This document shows, piece by piece, positions 44,467-52,765 of a DNA stretch of 64,000 nucleotides. The DNA comes from Planctomyces sp. GTDB lineage: Bacteria; Planctomycetota; Planctomycetia; Planctomycetales; Planctomycetaceae. A model generated the notes under the pieces. That model ran no database searches, was not told where the DNA came from, and saw only the letters and a program-made list of their open reading frames with translations. The stretch is from contig JAHBXW010000006.1 in NCBI GenBank assembly GCA_019636235.1, positions 62,001 to 126,000 of the forward strand. The letters run 5' to 3'. The position numbers and the translations under genes are program-made. Within the stretch, counting starts at the first letter, position 1. The number at the start of each line of letters is the position of its first letter.

Positions 44467-45048
44467 ATGCTTGTGGAGGCTCTCCCGACGGGCATGAAGA
44501 AAGCCCGGCGACCGCTGCATGACGCCGAGCCGTGCCCGCCAGGGACACGCACCCGATTCACGCACCCGGAAATCCCCGGAACGTCTGCCGCCGCAGCCCC
44601 GGCCGACGCCCGGCGCGAGGAGCTGGGGGACGGGTCACAGGGCGCGCGGATTCCGGTTCGGATCGCCCCGTCGTGGAGGCGTACTCCCGCGCGCCGCCGG
44701 TGCGGGTTGTCAACGTGAGTCGTGACGGAGACATGGGCCGATCGAGATGAGAATGCGTGCAGCTCTGACAGCTTCCAGCGATGACGTGTCGCCGCCGGCC
44801 ATCGCACATCAAGACGCGCGGTTGGAGCTAGAAGTTCGCGAGAAACCGGAAAATTGAGCCTCGCCTTTCATGACGAGCACGTCTGGTCGAAAGCGTGCGG
44901 CGGATCGTCGGCATGCGTCAGTTTCCGAGCGACTTGGCGCCCGGCAGCGTGCGGGTGCTGGACGTCCTCGACGGTCGAATCGAACCGCTGTCGAACCTGC
45001 CCGAGGCACAGGGCGACGCGGCGGCATTCGCCCACTCTTGCCCGCCTC

Positions 45049-46437
45049 TTACTTCACCTTCGTGAAGATTCTCTCCCCGCGACGCCGCTTGACGGTCAAC
45101 CGGCCGTTCGCGGAGTCGAATGTGAAGACCGCCACTCCCTCAATCTGAAATTGATCGTCAGAGGTGGCTTCGAGTGCGACCGAGGTCGACTCGCCCGGGG
45201 GTTGAAAGAACAGTGTCGAGCCGTCTCTCGAGATGATCGCTTTCGCGGTCACGTCAGCGACGGAATAGGCTCCGACATACTTGTCCAGGATTTCCGGGCT
45301 GACGACGATCGATTCCAGGGCGGGAATCTCGAAAGGCCTGTTGCAGCAGATGTCGACCACGCCGCTGATAATACTGGCGACCGGGTACACCTTTGCGTTC
45401 GTCGTGTAGGCGACCGCCAGCTTTTCCTCCGGCTCATATGCCAACCACGATCCGTAGTTGTCGCCGCCGCCGGTGTTCCCGTAGAACGTCTTCCCGGCGA
45501 ACGTGAACGTCACAATTCCGAGCCCTTCGCCGTCCCGGATCGTTTTCATCTGGTCCAGGCTCTGTTGAGAAATCAATCTCAGTTCGAACAGCGCTTTGAC
45601 GAACTCGGCCATGTCGCCAGGCGTCGAGACAATCTCGAAGACGCTTGGCTGCGATTCCCGGCCCGGTTGCCACTCGCCGCCGATGTTCCAATAGGTAAGA
45701 CATTCGTTCCTGCTGACATCGATGCTGCTGGTTGCGAAGTACGTGTCCTTGAGGCCGATCTTTGACGTGATTCGCTCCTCCAGAGCCTCCGCGTAGGATT
45801 TTCCAGTCGCCTGTTCAAGGATCAGGCCCAGCACGAAGTAGCCGGCGTTGCTGTAGGCTTGCCTTGAGTCCGGTTCGAAATCCGGCGTGTCTTTGACGAT
45901 CTGTGCAAGCATTTCATCCCTGGCGACAGGCGCTCCAGGTTGCCAGGTTGCCTGATCCCGCCGCACGTCAGGAATCCCGCTGCGATGCGCGAGCAGCTGC
46001 CCGATGGTGATTCGCTGAGCGTTGGGAATCTGCGGAAAGAATCTGTCCAGGGGATCCGTCAGCTTCAGCTTTCCCTCTTCGACAAGCTGCAGGATCATTA
46101 CGGCGGTGTACGTTTTCGTGATCGACGCGATTCGAAACCTGCTCGCCGGCGTCAACGGCTTCCGCTCGACGCCGTCGATCTGACCGAAGCCGATGACGCG
46201 GGTGTAGAGAACGTCGCCGTCTTTGGCGATGACGAGGCTGCCCATTGCCTTATTCTTCTCAGCGAGCCGGTCAAAGAACTGGTCGAGTTTGGCTTTGTCC
46301 AGCGACTGAGAGTCGTCCGCAAGCCTGGCAATTGCGCTTCTGCCTGCAACGGGCAGCTCCCAGAGCATGATCGCGAGAAAGCCAATGCCGATCAGCACAA
46401 TCGCCATCTGAGCGGGGCGGGGTAGACGACTTTTCAT
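45049..46437 (-). CDS. serine hydrolase (class C beta-lactamase-like), low GC
   Basis: A 462-residue protein with an N-terminal membrane segment (MAIVLIGIGFLAIMLWEL). The penicillin-binding fold signatures are visible: SITK (SxxK nucleophile and general base), YSNAG (YxN) and YGNTGGG in place of the K/H-x-G motif. The C-terminal ~100 residues form a small beta domain, as in many serine hydrolases of this family. It may be a peptidase/esterase rather than an antibiotic lactamase. GC content is well below its neighbours and it sits between two repeat copies, consistent with horizontal acquisition. Confidence 0.87.
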   Translation of the reverse strand: MKSRLPRPAQMAIVLIGIGFLAIMLWELPVAGRSAIARLADDSQSLDKAKLDQFFDRLAEKNKAMGSLVIAKDGDVLYTRVIGFGQIDGVERKPLTPASRFRIASITKTYTAVMILQLVEEGKLKLTDPLDRFFPQIPNAQRITIGQLLAHRSGIPDVRRDQATWQPGAPVARDEMLAQIVKDTPDFEPDSRQAYSNAGYFVLGLILEQATGKSYAEALEERITSKIGLKDTYFATSSIDVSRNECLTYWNIGGEWQPGRESQPSVFEIVSTPGDMAEFVKALFELRLISQQSLDQMKTIRDGEGLGIVTFTFAGKTFYGNTGGGDNYGSWLAYEPEEKLAVAYTTNAKVYPVASIISGVVDICCNRPFEIPALESIVVSPEILDKYVGAYSVADVTAKAIISRDGSTLFFQPPGESTSVALEATSDDQFQIEGVAVFTFDSANGRLTVKRRRGERIFTKVK

Positions 46438-46569
46438 GGCTGCTCCAATGCCGTCGTTCGAAATCTGGAGGCCTTCGCCGATTGAGCCGTGTTGGCCAGG
46501 ATTTCGAGATGCTCAAACAGTCGGGGAAACTTGGCCCAACGTGGCTACGGTGCGTCCACTGTAGCCTCG

Positions 46570-46620
46570 TATTATCGCTTATCGATAAAATTATGGCGTT
46601 TTGAGGTAATTTTTTAACGA
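46570..46620 (-). promoter_or_regulatory. AT-rich promoter zone for serine hydrolase
   Basis: An AT-rich stretch in GC-rich surroundings, 130-180 bp upstream of the start codon, with GATAAT and CATAAT hexamers on the minus strand. Exact boxes cannot be assigned. Confidence 0.35.
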
Positions 46621-46736
46621 ATAGAGGGCATAAGCCAATCTCGCAGGCCGAGCCTTGGACCGGCGAGCCGTCGTGCGGCCGGGGGTTGGAGGGCGTAGCC
46701 CGAAACCCCGGGCGTCGTGAAGAAGTTGGTCGATGG

Positions 46737-46849
46737 TCATTGAATGACACGGGTCCCAGCCGACGGCTTTGCCGTCGGACGTGTCGGCCGTACGTCGCGA
46801 ACCGGCGTCCCCATTCGGCATCGCGATCCCGAGGGGATGAACCCCTCGG
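46737..46849 (+). repeat. dispersed hairpin-rich repeat, copy 2
   Basis: Partner of 44209-44321. Here both internal hairpins are perfect: CCGACGGC (46760-46767)/GCCGTCGG (46771-46778) and CCGAGGGG (46829-46836)/CCCCTCGG (46842-46849). In addition GGTCATTG (46735-46742) and CAATGACC (46853-46860) form an 8-bp terminal inverted repeat, giving a MITE-like unit of 126 bp. Confidence 0.85.
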
Positions 46850-47200
46850 ATGCAATGACCAATCCTGACTTCCAGACCACGTCCATCGCTGCGCTCTGGG
46901 GCGGGCCGCCCAACCGATCCGGCACGGCCGGACAAAGCCGGCCATGGCGCCTGACACACACACCGAAGCGCTGGGCACTCACGGTCGGACGAGCCGAGCA
47001 TGTCGGCCCGCCAGCCGCAGCCTCGGCCGCACACGTTTCCGCCTCATGAAGGCAATGCGCCCCGTGCGTTCTGGAATTCTCGCGTGCGCTGCGCGGCGGC
47101 CTCTGTCGGGGCACGAGAACCATTGCTAAGTTGGAAGGTCCGCCCGCTGGTCGACGCACGGCCCGCGGGCGCAGCATCGCGCCCGTCCCCTCCGAGAACC

Positions 47201-47959
47201 ATGGAAATCATCCCCGCGATCGACCTCCGCGGCGGCCGCTGCGTGCGGCTGCGGCAGGGAGACTACAGCCAGGAAACTGTCTTCGACGACGATCCCCCCG
47301 CCGTCGCGCAGCGGTTCGCCGACCAAGGCGCCACGCGGCTGCATCTCGTCGATCTCGACGGCGCCAAGGCCGGCCGACCCGTCAACGCCGACGTCGTCCG
47401 CCGCATCGTCGATGCCGTCGACCTCCCCTGCCAGCTCGGCGGAGGCATCCGCGACGATGAGTCGATTCGCCAGCTCCTTGAAGACGTCGGCGTTGATCGC
47501 GTCATCATCGGCACGCAGGCGCTCAAGCAGCCCGAATGGTTCCGCAAAACGCTCGACCGGTTCCCCTCGCAGGTCGTGCTGGGCATCGATGCGCGGGACG
47601 GCCTCGTGGCGACCGCCGGCTGGCTGGACGTCTCAGAGGTCCGGGCGCTGGACCTCCCCCGCCAGTTTCGGGATTCCAACCTGGCGGCCATCATCTATAC
47701 GAACATCGCCAACGACGGGATGCTGCAGGGAATCGATGAGGGGACCCTGGCCGACCTGGCGGAGTTCGCGCAACTGGGCGTGGACGTGATCGCCTCGGGA
47801 GGCGTGACGTCGATCGCCGACATCCAGCGACTGTGCGTCATCGAACGGGACCATCCCCGACTGATCGGGGCGATCGTGGGCCGGGCGCTGTACGAGGGCC
47901 AGTTGTCGCTGGAGGAGGCGATCGCGGCGACGGGGCCTCCGGGAGAATCGGCGGGATGA
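47201..47959 (+). CDS. hisA: 1-(5-phosphoribosyl)-5-[(5-phosphoribosylamino)methylideneamino]imidazole-4-carboxamide isomerase
   Basis: A 252-residue TIM-barrel isomerase of histidine biosynthesis. It contains MEIIPAIDLRGGRCVRLRQGD (catalytic D8), QLGGGIRD, a second active-site Asp in IANDGM and the phosphate-binding ASGGVTS. ATG 47201 gives the exact family N-terminus; the frame is open upstream but without family sequence. Other his genes are not in the window. Directly followed by truD (49-bp gap). Confidence 0.96.
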   Translation: MEIIPAIDLRGGRCVRLRQGDYSQETVFDDDPPAVAQRFADQGATRLHLVDLDGAKAGRPVNADVVRRIVDAVDLPCQLGGGIRDDESIRQLLEDVGVDRVIIGTQALKQPEWFRKTLDRFPSQVVLGIDARDGLVATAGWLDVSEVRALDLPRQFRDSNLAAIIYTNIANDGMLQGIDEGTLADLAEFAQLGVDVIASGGVTSIADIQRLCVIERDHPRLIGAIVGRALYEGQLSLEEAIAATGPPGESAG

Positions 47960-48008
47960 GAACGAAATCGTCGATCGACCCGCCGTCCTGTCGCGACGCG
48001 GTGCGCCT

Positions 48009-49226
48009 GTGAAGCTGCGACGCCTGCCCGAAGATTTCGGCGTCGAAGAACTGGCCGATTTTCCGATCGGCGAGTCCGGCGCCTTCGCGGCCTACCGGCT
48101 CCGCAAGCAGAGTCTCGGCACGCTGGAAGCCGTCGACGCCATTCAGCGCCGCTGGGGCATCGAGCGCCGCCGGATGTCCTGGGGGGGACTCAAGGACAAG
48201 CATGCCGTTACGGTTCAGCACCTGACCATCCTCAACGGTCCGCGTCGGGACCTGTCGCAGTCGCATCTCGAGCTGGAATACCTCGGCCAGTCGGACCGCG
48301 CCTTCACGGCGGCGGACATTCGCGCCAATCGTTTCTCGATCGTGATCCGCAGCCTGACGGAGGCGGAGACCCAGACGGCGCTGGCCGCGCTGCAGTCGAT
48401 TCCCGGCGACGGCATCCCCAATTACTTCGACGACCAGCGGTTCGGCTCGCTGACGGCATCTGGCGAGTTCATCGCCCGGCCCTGGATCGCCGGGGATTAT
48501 GAACGCACGCTGTGGCTGGCGCTGGCCGAGGCGCATCCGTTCGACCGCACGGAGGAGAAAGAGCAGAAGCGGTTGCTGCGCGAGCATTGGGGCCGCTGGA
48601 CCGAGTGCAAGGCGGCGCTGGACCGCTCGCATCGGCGCAGCGTGGTGACGTTTCTCGCCGACCGGCCGGGAGATTTTCGCGGCGCCTGGGCGCGGCTGAA
48701 GGTCGACTTGCGCAGCCTGTATCTCGCGGCGTTTCAGTCCTGGTTGTGGAACCGGATGGCGGCCACGTTTCTGCGGGAGACCTGCCCGGCGGACATTCTG
48801 TTCGACGTCCCCCTGAAAGGGGGCGCGGTCCCGTTTTTTCAGGCCCTGCCGGACGACTGCCGCCGGCCGCTGCAGACGACGTCGCTGCCGCTGCCCTCGG
48901 CGCGGTTGAAGCTCGAGCCCGGACCGACGCTGGAACTCGCGACGCGCGTGCTGGCCGCGGAAAACCTGGAACTGCGGCAGATTCGGGTGAAGTATCCGCG
49001 GGACAGTTTCTTCTCCAAGGGCTGGCGAAAGGTGGTCGCCCCCGTGCAGGGGCTCGAGCATCGGCTGGATGACGATGAACTCGATGCGGGCCGCAGGCGG
49101 CTGTCGCTGGCGTTCACTCTTCCCCGCGGCTCCTACGCGACCATTCTGGTGAAACGAATCACGGCGATGGGCGCGGGGGCGGCGCCCTTCCTCGACGAGG
49201 CTCCGGGCGAAGACGACCTCGAGTAG
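48009..49226 (+). CDS. truD: tRNA pseudouridine(13) synthase
   Basis: A 405-residue enzyme that converts U13 of tRNA-Glu to pseudouridine. The catalytic loop is GLKDKHAVT (D63), and the family box NYFDDQRFG follows the TruD insertion region. The start codon is GTG 48009 (KLRRLPEDFGVEE continues as in homologues). It is longer than Escherichia coli TruD, with a distinct C-terminal tail. Same strand as hisA; likely cotranscribed. Confidence 0.95.
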   Translation: MKLRRLPEDFGVEELADFPIGESGAFAAYRLRKQSLGTLEAVDAIQRRWGIERRRMSWGGLKDKHAVTVQHLTILNGPRRDLSQSHLELEYLGQSDRAFTAADIRANRFSIVIRSLTEAETQTALAALQSIPGDGIPNYFDDQRFGSLTASGEFIARPWIAGDYERTLWLALAEAHPFDRTEEKEQKRLLREHWGRWTECKAALDRSHRRSVVTFLADRPGDFRGAWARLKVDLRSLYLAAFQSWLWNRMAATFLRETCPADILFDVPLKGGAVPFFQALPDDCRRPLQTTSLPLPSARLKLEPGPTLELATRVLAAENLELRQIRVKYPRDSFFSKGWRKVVAPVQGLEHRLDDDELDAGRRRLSLAFTLPRGSYATILVKRITAMGAGAAPFLDEAPGEDDLE

Positions 49227-49264
49227 CGAGGGCGGGCGTGTGCTTGATTCAATTCGCCCGGCGG

Positions 49265-49282
49265 GGCGGAAATCGTTCCGCC
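49265..49282 (+). terminator. hairpin downstream of truD
   Basis: GGCGGAA (49265-49271) and TTCCGCC (49276-49282) form a perfect 7-bp stem with a 4-nt loop, 38 bp after the truD stop. No T-run follows, so termination is weak or not its role. A second small hairpin, GTCCGG/CCGGAC, is at 49349-49365. Confidence 0.35.
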
Positions 49283-49490
49283 AGACGCGGTCCCGCGCAA
49301 TCCAGATTCTCCACTTTGACTGACCGGCATCATCGCCACGATGGAAACGTCCGGTTGAACCGGACATCTGCAGTCCGGGGCGGTTGCTGGTCGAACAATC
49401 TGTTGTCGCTGCGTCACGCCCGCGGCAGGCATGCGGTCGGCGGCGTGGCGGCGAAGTGATAACGGAAGTTCTGCAGGGAGGCGGCGATTC

Positions 49491-50480
49491 ATGAGTCAGG
49501 TTCCCGGGTTCGATCCGAAGCGGAGACTGGGGCGGGGGTTGTCGGCGCTGCTTGGCGGAAGCGCCCCGGCGTCCGAAGAGGCGCAGCCCCACGCCGATCC
49601 CGGCGAGCTGCGGCACATCCCCATCGATCGGCTGACCCGCAACCCCTATCAGCCCCGCAAAGAGTTCGACGCGGAATCGCTGGGAGAGCTGTCGGGCAGC
49701 ATCCGCGAGCACGGCATCCTGCAGCCGCTTCTCGTCCGCGAAGTGGAGGGGGGCTTTCAGGTCATCGCCGGCGAACGCCGCTGGCAGGCATCCGTCCGGG
49801 CCGGGCTGGCCAGTGTGCCCTGCCGCGTCGTCGACGTCATCGATAAAACGGCCTGCGAATACGCGCTGGAAGAGAACCTCAAACGCAAGGATCTCGGCGA
49901 CCTCGAAAAAGCCCAGGCCTTCCGCGACTACCTGACCAACTTCGGCGGCACGATTGAGGAGCTGTCCAAACAGCTCAGCATGAACCGCTCGACGGTCAGC
50001 AACTTTCTGCGGCTGCTGGATCTGGCGGAGCCGGTTCGGCTGGCGCTGTCGTCGGGACGGATCAGCGCGGGTCACGCCCGGGCGCTGCTGCCGCTGGAGA
50101 CGGCGGCCCAGATGGAGTTGTGCGGCCGGATTCAGTCGGAATCACTGTCCGTCCGGCAGACGGAATCGGCCGTCCGGAAACTCTTGGGCCGGTCCGAGCC
50201 CGCCGCGGCGGCGCGTGCGGCGGAGGCCGCGAACGGAGAACCCGGCGCGGGGGAGGGAGAGGCGGGGCCGCAGACGATTTCTCTGGCTGACGCCGCCGCC
50301 GAGCAGGAGCAGCTGCGGACGAATCACATTGCTTCGCTGGAGGAGCAGCTGCGCCAGTTGCTGGGCGCGAAAGTCGAGATCCGCCTGAAGAAGAAGGACG
50401 TCGGGACGGTCCTGATTCCGTTCGCGTCGAACGACGAGTTTGAGAACATTGTGCGGCAGATCCGGCGCGCGGCGGCATAA
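49491..50480 (+). CDS. parB: ParB/Spo0J chromosome partition protein
   Basis: A 329-residue DNA-binding CTPase of the ParB family. NPYQPRKEFD, the GERRWQA box at 94-100 (CTP-binding arginines) and a helix-turn-helix (TIEELSKQLSMNRSTVSNFLRLL) are present. The C-terminus is a dimerisation domain ending near VGTVLIPFASNDEFENIVRQI. ATG 49491 follows GGGAGG. There is no parA in the window and no parS site was recognised; the near neighbours are truD and tRNA-Leu. Confidence 0.93.
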   Translation: MSQVPGFDPKRRLGRGLSALLGGSAPASEEAQPHADPGELRHIPIDRLTRNPYQPRKEFDAESLGELSGSIREHGILQPLLVREVEGGFQVIAGERRWQASVRAGLASVPCRVVDVIDKTACEYALEENLKRKDLGDLEKAQAFRDYLTNFGGTIEELSKQLSMNRSTVSNFLRLLDLAEPVRLALSSGRISAGHARALLPLETAAQMELCGRIQSESLSVRQTESAVRKLLGRSEPAAAARAAEAANGEPGAGEGEAGPQTISLADAAAEQEQLRTNHIASLEEQLRQLLGAKVEIRLKKKDVGTVLIPFASNDEFENIVRQIRRAAA

Positions 50481-50829
50481 CCCGGGCGCAAATCCGAGAG
50501 ACAACTGGGCGTGCGGCCGACAGGGACCGCTACGTCCGACGCGGCCGGGTTCCGGCGGCGTGCAGCGACGGCATGGGCGCGAAAACGCTCGTCGGGACGA
50601 CCCGGGACCGACGAGCGTTTTCCATTTTTCGCGGCCGATCTCGGCATGCGGATCGCGCCGTGGCCCGTTCTCGGGGCACAGCCTGCGACGCTTTCGACCG
50701 GAATGACCGCGAACCCTCGGGCCGCGCGGGCGTGTCGATCCTCCGCCGGCGCCAGGCCAGCCTGCCGGGCGGGAATTTGCCGGCTCGACCGTTGCGGGGA
50801 TGGCTGTATCCTCTTACGGTGCAAGCCTT
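50481..50829. other. 349-bp intergenic with terminator
   Basis: Between parB and tRNA-Leu. It contains one strong hairpin terminator (50581-50622) and nothing else that I recognise. Confidence 0.6.
50581..50622. terminator. bidirectional intrinsic terminator downstream of parB
   Basis: A 15-bp perfect inverted repeat, GAAAACGCTCGTCGG and CCGACGAGCGTTTTC, with a 12-nt loop. T-rich ends exist on both strands, so it can terminate from either side. Lies 100 bp after parB. Confidence 0.88.
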
Positions 50830-50915
50830 GCCGAAGTGGCGGAACTGGCAGACGCGCTGGATTCAAAATCCAGTTTCCCTCAAAGGAAGTGTGGGTTCGA
50901 GTCCCACCTTCGGCA
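50830..50915 (+). tRNA. tRNA-Leu (CAA)
   Basis: An 86-nt class II tRNA. The acceptor GCCGAAG pairs with CTTCGGC, anticodon stem CTGGA/TCCAG holds loop TTCAAAA (anticodon CAA), and the long variable arm lies between TTTCCC and GGAAGT. The T-arm is GTGGG-TTCGAGT-CCCAC, with discriminator A. CCA is not encoded. Confidence 0.97.
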
Positions 50916-50961
50916 CTTGTCTCCAACTGAGTTTGCATCGATTCTGCATGCGTTGCTGAGA

Positions 50962-50993
50962 CCCGGGGCCGGCCTTCCGCCGTCCGGGGTTTT
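50962..50993 (+). terminator. probable terminator of tRNA-Leu
   Basis: CCCGG...CCGGG stem around 50962-50990 with a GC-rich loop, followed by TTTT at 50990-50993. Confidence 0.65.
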
Positions 50994-51120
50994 CGATCGC
51001 GAGGGCTGACGCGATGTGCGGTCAGGCAGGGCGCCAGCCAGAATCTCCCGCTCGCGTCGACGCTCCGACTTGGGCAGATCAGGAAGTCTTGTCATGGCCA
51101 TGTGAAGCGACGGGTCCGTG

Positions 51121-52452
51121 CTAACGCCGGTGCCCGTGGTCATGCGAGTGCCCGTGGTCATGCGAGTGCCCATGGTCATGTGAGTGCCCGTGGTCATGGG
51201 AATGGTCGTGCGAGTGCGAATGGTCGCGGGGGGCAGCGGGGGCGGCAGCGGCCGTTGTTTCGAATCCGCTATCCCAGTCGAGCGGCGCCGCCGCGTAGGC
51301 CAGGTCCGCAGCACGCATGACGTCCCGCAGCGGAACGTTGGCCGCGCGGGCGATCCGCGCGCAGTCCTCGTATTCCGGTGAGAACCCCGTCACGCGCCCG
51401 CCCTGGGCCGAGACCTTTCCCGCCACCGTCCCCCAGGGCGTCTCGACCCGATGCGCCCGCCGCTGCTGCTTCGCCCGCTCGACGCTCATCCGCCGAATGC
51501 CCAGCGTGCCGGTTTCGCGAAACAGAATGTCCTCCAGGGCCGGCCGCAACGCCGGTTCGCAAAGGACGCTGAGCAGCACGCCCGGCCGCCCCTTCTTCAT
51601 GCGGATCGCCGTCGTCGACACATCCAGCGCCCCGGCCTGCAGCAGACGTTCGCACGCGTAGCCGACGACCTCTCCGGCAACGTCGTCGAGATTCGTTTCC
51701 AACAGGCAGACGACGTCGTCGGCCGCTTCCTCGCGGGCCGTCCCCAGGAACAGTCGCAGGATGTTCGGCCGGTCCGGGAAATCCTTCGTCCCCGCGCCGC
51801 AGCCGACGTGGTCGATGGTCATCGCCGGGCGCGGGCCGAACTGCGCGGCCAGCGTCTTCACGATCGCCGCCCCGGTGGGCGTCGTGAGTTCGAAGTCGAC
51901 AGGCAGATCAACGAGCGGCACGCCCTTCAGCAGTTCGGCCGTCGCGGGGGTCGGCACGCTGCACACGCCATGATCGATCCGCACGCTGCCCCGGCCCGTG
52001 GGAATCGGCGCGCACACAATGCGGTCCGCCTCCAGCAGGTCGAAGCCGATCGCCGTCCCGACGAGGTCGACGATCGAATCGATCGCCCCGACTTCGTGAA
52101 AATGGACCTGCTCCAGCGGCATGCCATGCACGCGGGCTTCCGCTTCGGCGATCGCCAGGAACAGCCGGTGCGCGAGCGCCTTCTGGGAGGCCGTGAGCGC
52201 TCCGGCGCGGTCGATCAGTTCCCGAATGTCGCTGTAGTGCCGGTGCGCGTGCTGCTCGGGATGTTCGACGATGAGCTTCAGCGCCCGAAAACCGCAGCGG
52301 TGGACTTCATCGAGCCGCAGGGCAACGCCGGGGAGTCCCAGGGACTCGATGCCGGCGCGGATGCGGTCCCAGGGGACGCCCGCGTCGACCAGCGCGGCGA
52401 GCGTCATGTCGCCGGCAATGCCTGTCGCACACTCGAGATACGCGATCTTCAT
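51121..52452 (-). CDS. larC: nickel pincer cofactor biosynthesis protein LarC with His-rich tail
   Basis: This 443-residue protein inserts nickel into the pincer cofactor (CTP-dependent cyclometallase). Visible: N-terminal MKIAYLECATGIAGDMTLAAL, FHEVGAIDSIVDLVG, PVPTGRGSVRID-like segments, ETNLDDVAGEVVGYA and the RMKKGRPG box. ATG 52452 gives the exact family start. After residue ~405 comes a tail of repeated His-Ser-His-Asp-His-Gly units (16 His in about 36 residues), coded by 18-bp tandem repeats, likely for nickel binding or storage. It lies divergent to the giant DUF4175-like gene. larB is at 17822-18520. Confidence 0.93.
   Translation of the reverse strand: MKIAYLECATGIAGDMTLAALVDAGVPWDRIRAGIESLGLPGVALRLDEVHRCGFRALKLIVEHPEQHAHRHYSDIRELIDRAGALTASQKALAHRLFLAIAEAEARVHGMPLEQVHFHEVGAIDSIVDLVGTAIGFDLLEADRIVCAPIPTGRGSVRIDHGVCSVPTPATAELLKGVPLVDLPVDFELTTPTGAAIVKTLAAQFGPRPAMTIDHVGCGAGTKDFPDRPNILRLFLGTAREEAADDVVCLLETNLDDVAGEVVGYACERLLQAGALDVSTTAIRMKKGRPGVLLSVLCEPALRPALEDILFRETGTLGIRRMSVERAKQQRRAHRVETPWGTVAGKVSAQGGRVTGFSPEYEDCARIARAANVPLRDVMRAADLAYAAAPLDWDSGFETTAAAAPAAPRDHSHSHDHSHDHGHSHDHGHSHDHGHSHDHGHRR
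51131..51202 (+). repeat. 18-bp tandem repeat inside larC (His-tail)
   Basis: Four consecutive 18-bp units (consensus TGCCCGTGGTCATGCGAG on the plus strand), at 51131, 51149, 51167 and 51185, with few mismatches, followed by partial units to about 51230. Each unit encodes six residues (HSHDHG), so the His tail can grow or shrink in frame. Confidence 0.9.
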
Positions 52453-52765
52453 TCCGGCTGCCTTCTGGATTTTTCGGCGTCTGGCCCGCCTGCGGGCCGC
52501 CCGGGGCATCCTGTCAGATCGGCCGGCATTTTCCCACGCCGCAGTCGGCAGGGCCCGCAACGCCGCCGCAACTTCCGCAAACTCGACATCCGGATGAGAA
52601 ACCCGGACGATTGTTCCGAAGATTTGGAACATCCCCGCCCGCAGACACGTCGACTATAATTCGGCGGAGGAATTGCGCGCGTCGCGCCGGTCTTGCCGTC
52701 GTCCCTGGCCGCAACGGTCTTCGGGACGCCGGAAGGGAAGACGTCGCCGGATTGTGAGGGACTGC
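52453..52765. other. 313-bp divergent intergenic with -10 element
   Basis: Between larC and the DUF4175-like gene. A -10 element lies at 52655-52660; the remainder shows no recognised feature. Confidence 0.55.
52655..52660 (+). promoter_or_regulatory. -10 element (TATAAT) for the DUF4175-like gene
   Basis: A perfect TATAAT in GC-rich sequence, 106 bp upstream of the start codon. The -35 side is not well conserved (TTGGAA at 52624-52629 is too far). Confidence 0.4.

Larger units (their letters stand above)
44029..45048. other. 1-kb non-coding region holding repeat and tRNA-like gene
   Basis: No protein-coding frame looks genuine. The region contains a 113-bp dispersed repeat (44209-44321), a tRNA-Phe-like sequence (44396-44466), and 580 bp in which I recognise nothing. 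It begins the islet ending with the second copy of the repeat at 46737-46849. Confidence 0.7.
46438..47200. other. 763-bp non-coding region with repeat and AT-rich promoter zone
   Basis: It holds an AT-rich zone with the palindrome TTATCGATAA (46579-46588), the second repeat copy (46737-46849), and 300 bp before hisA with more inverted sequence (for example GGCCGG...GCCGGCC near 46930). No protein-coding frame was accepted. Confidence 0.6.

Noticed and set aside
44640-44710. Second tRNA-like fold in the 44-kb islet
   Set aside because: Acceptor-like GGCGCGC/GCGCGCC pairing exists, but the interior is too short for a cloverleaf.
44912-45064. 50-residue plus-strand frame before the serine hydrolase end
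   Set aside because: Overlaps the serine-hydrolase stop, has no recognisable family and no clear ribosome-binding site.
51131-51230. CRISPR-like array
   Set aside because: The repeats are contiguous, without spacers, in frame in larC and encode His-rich units.
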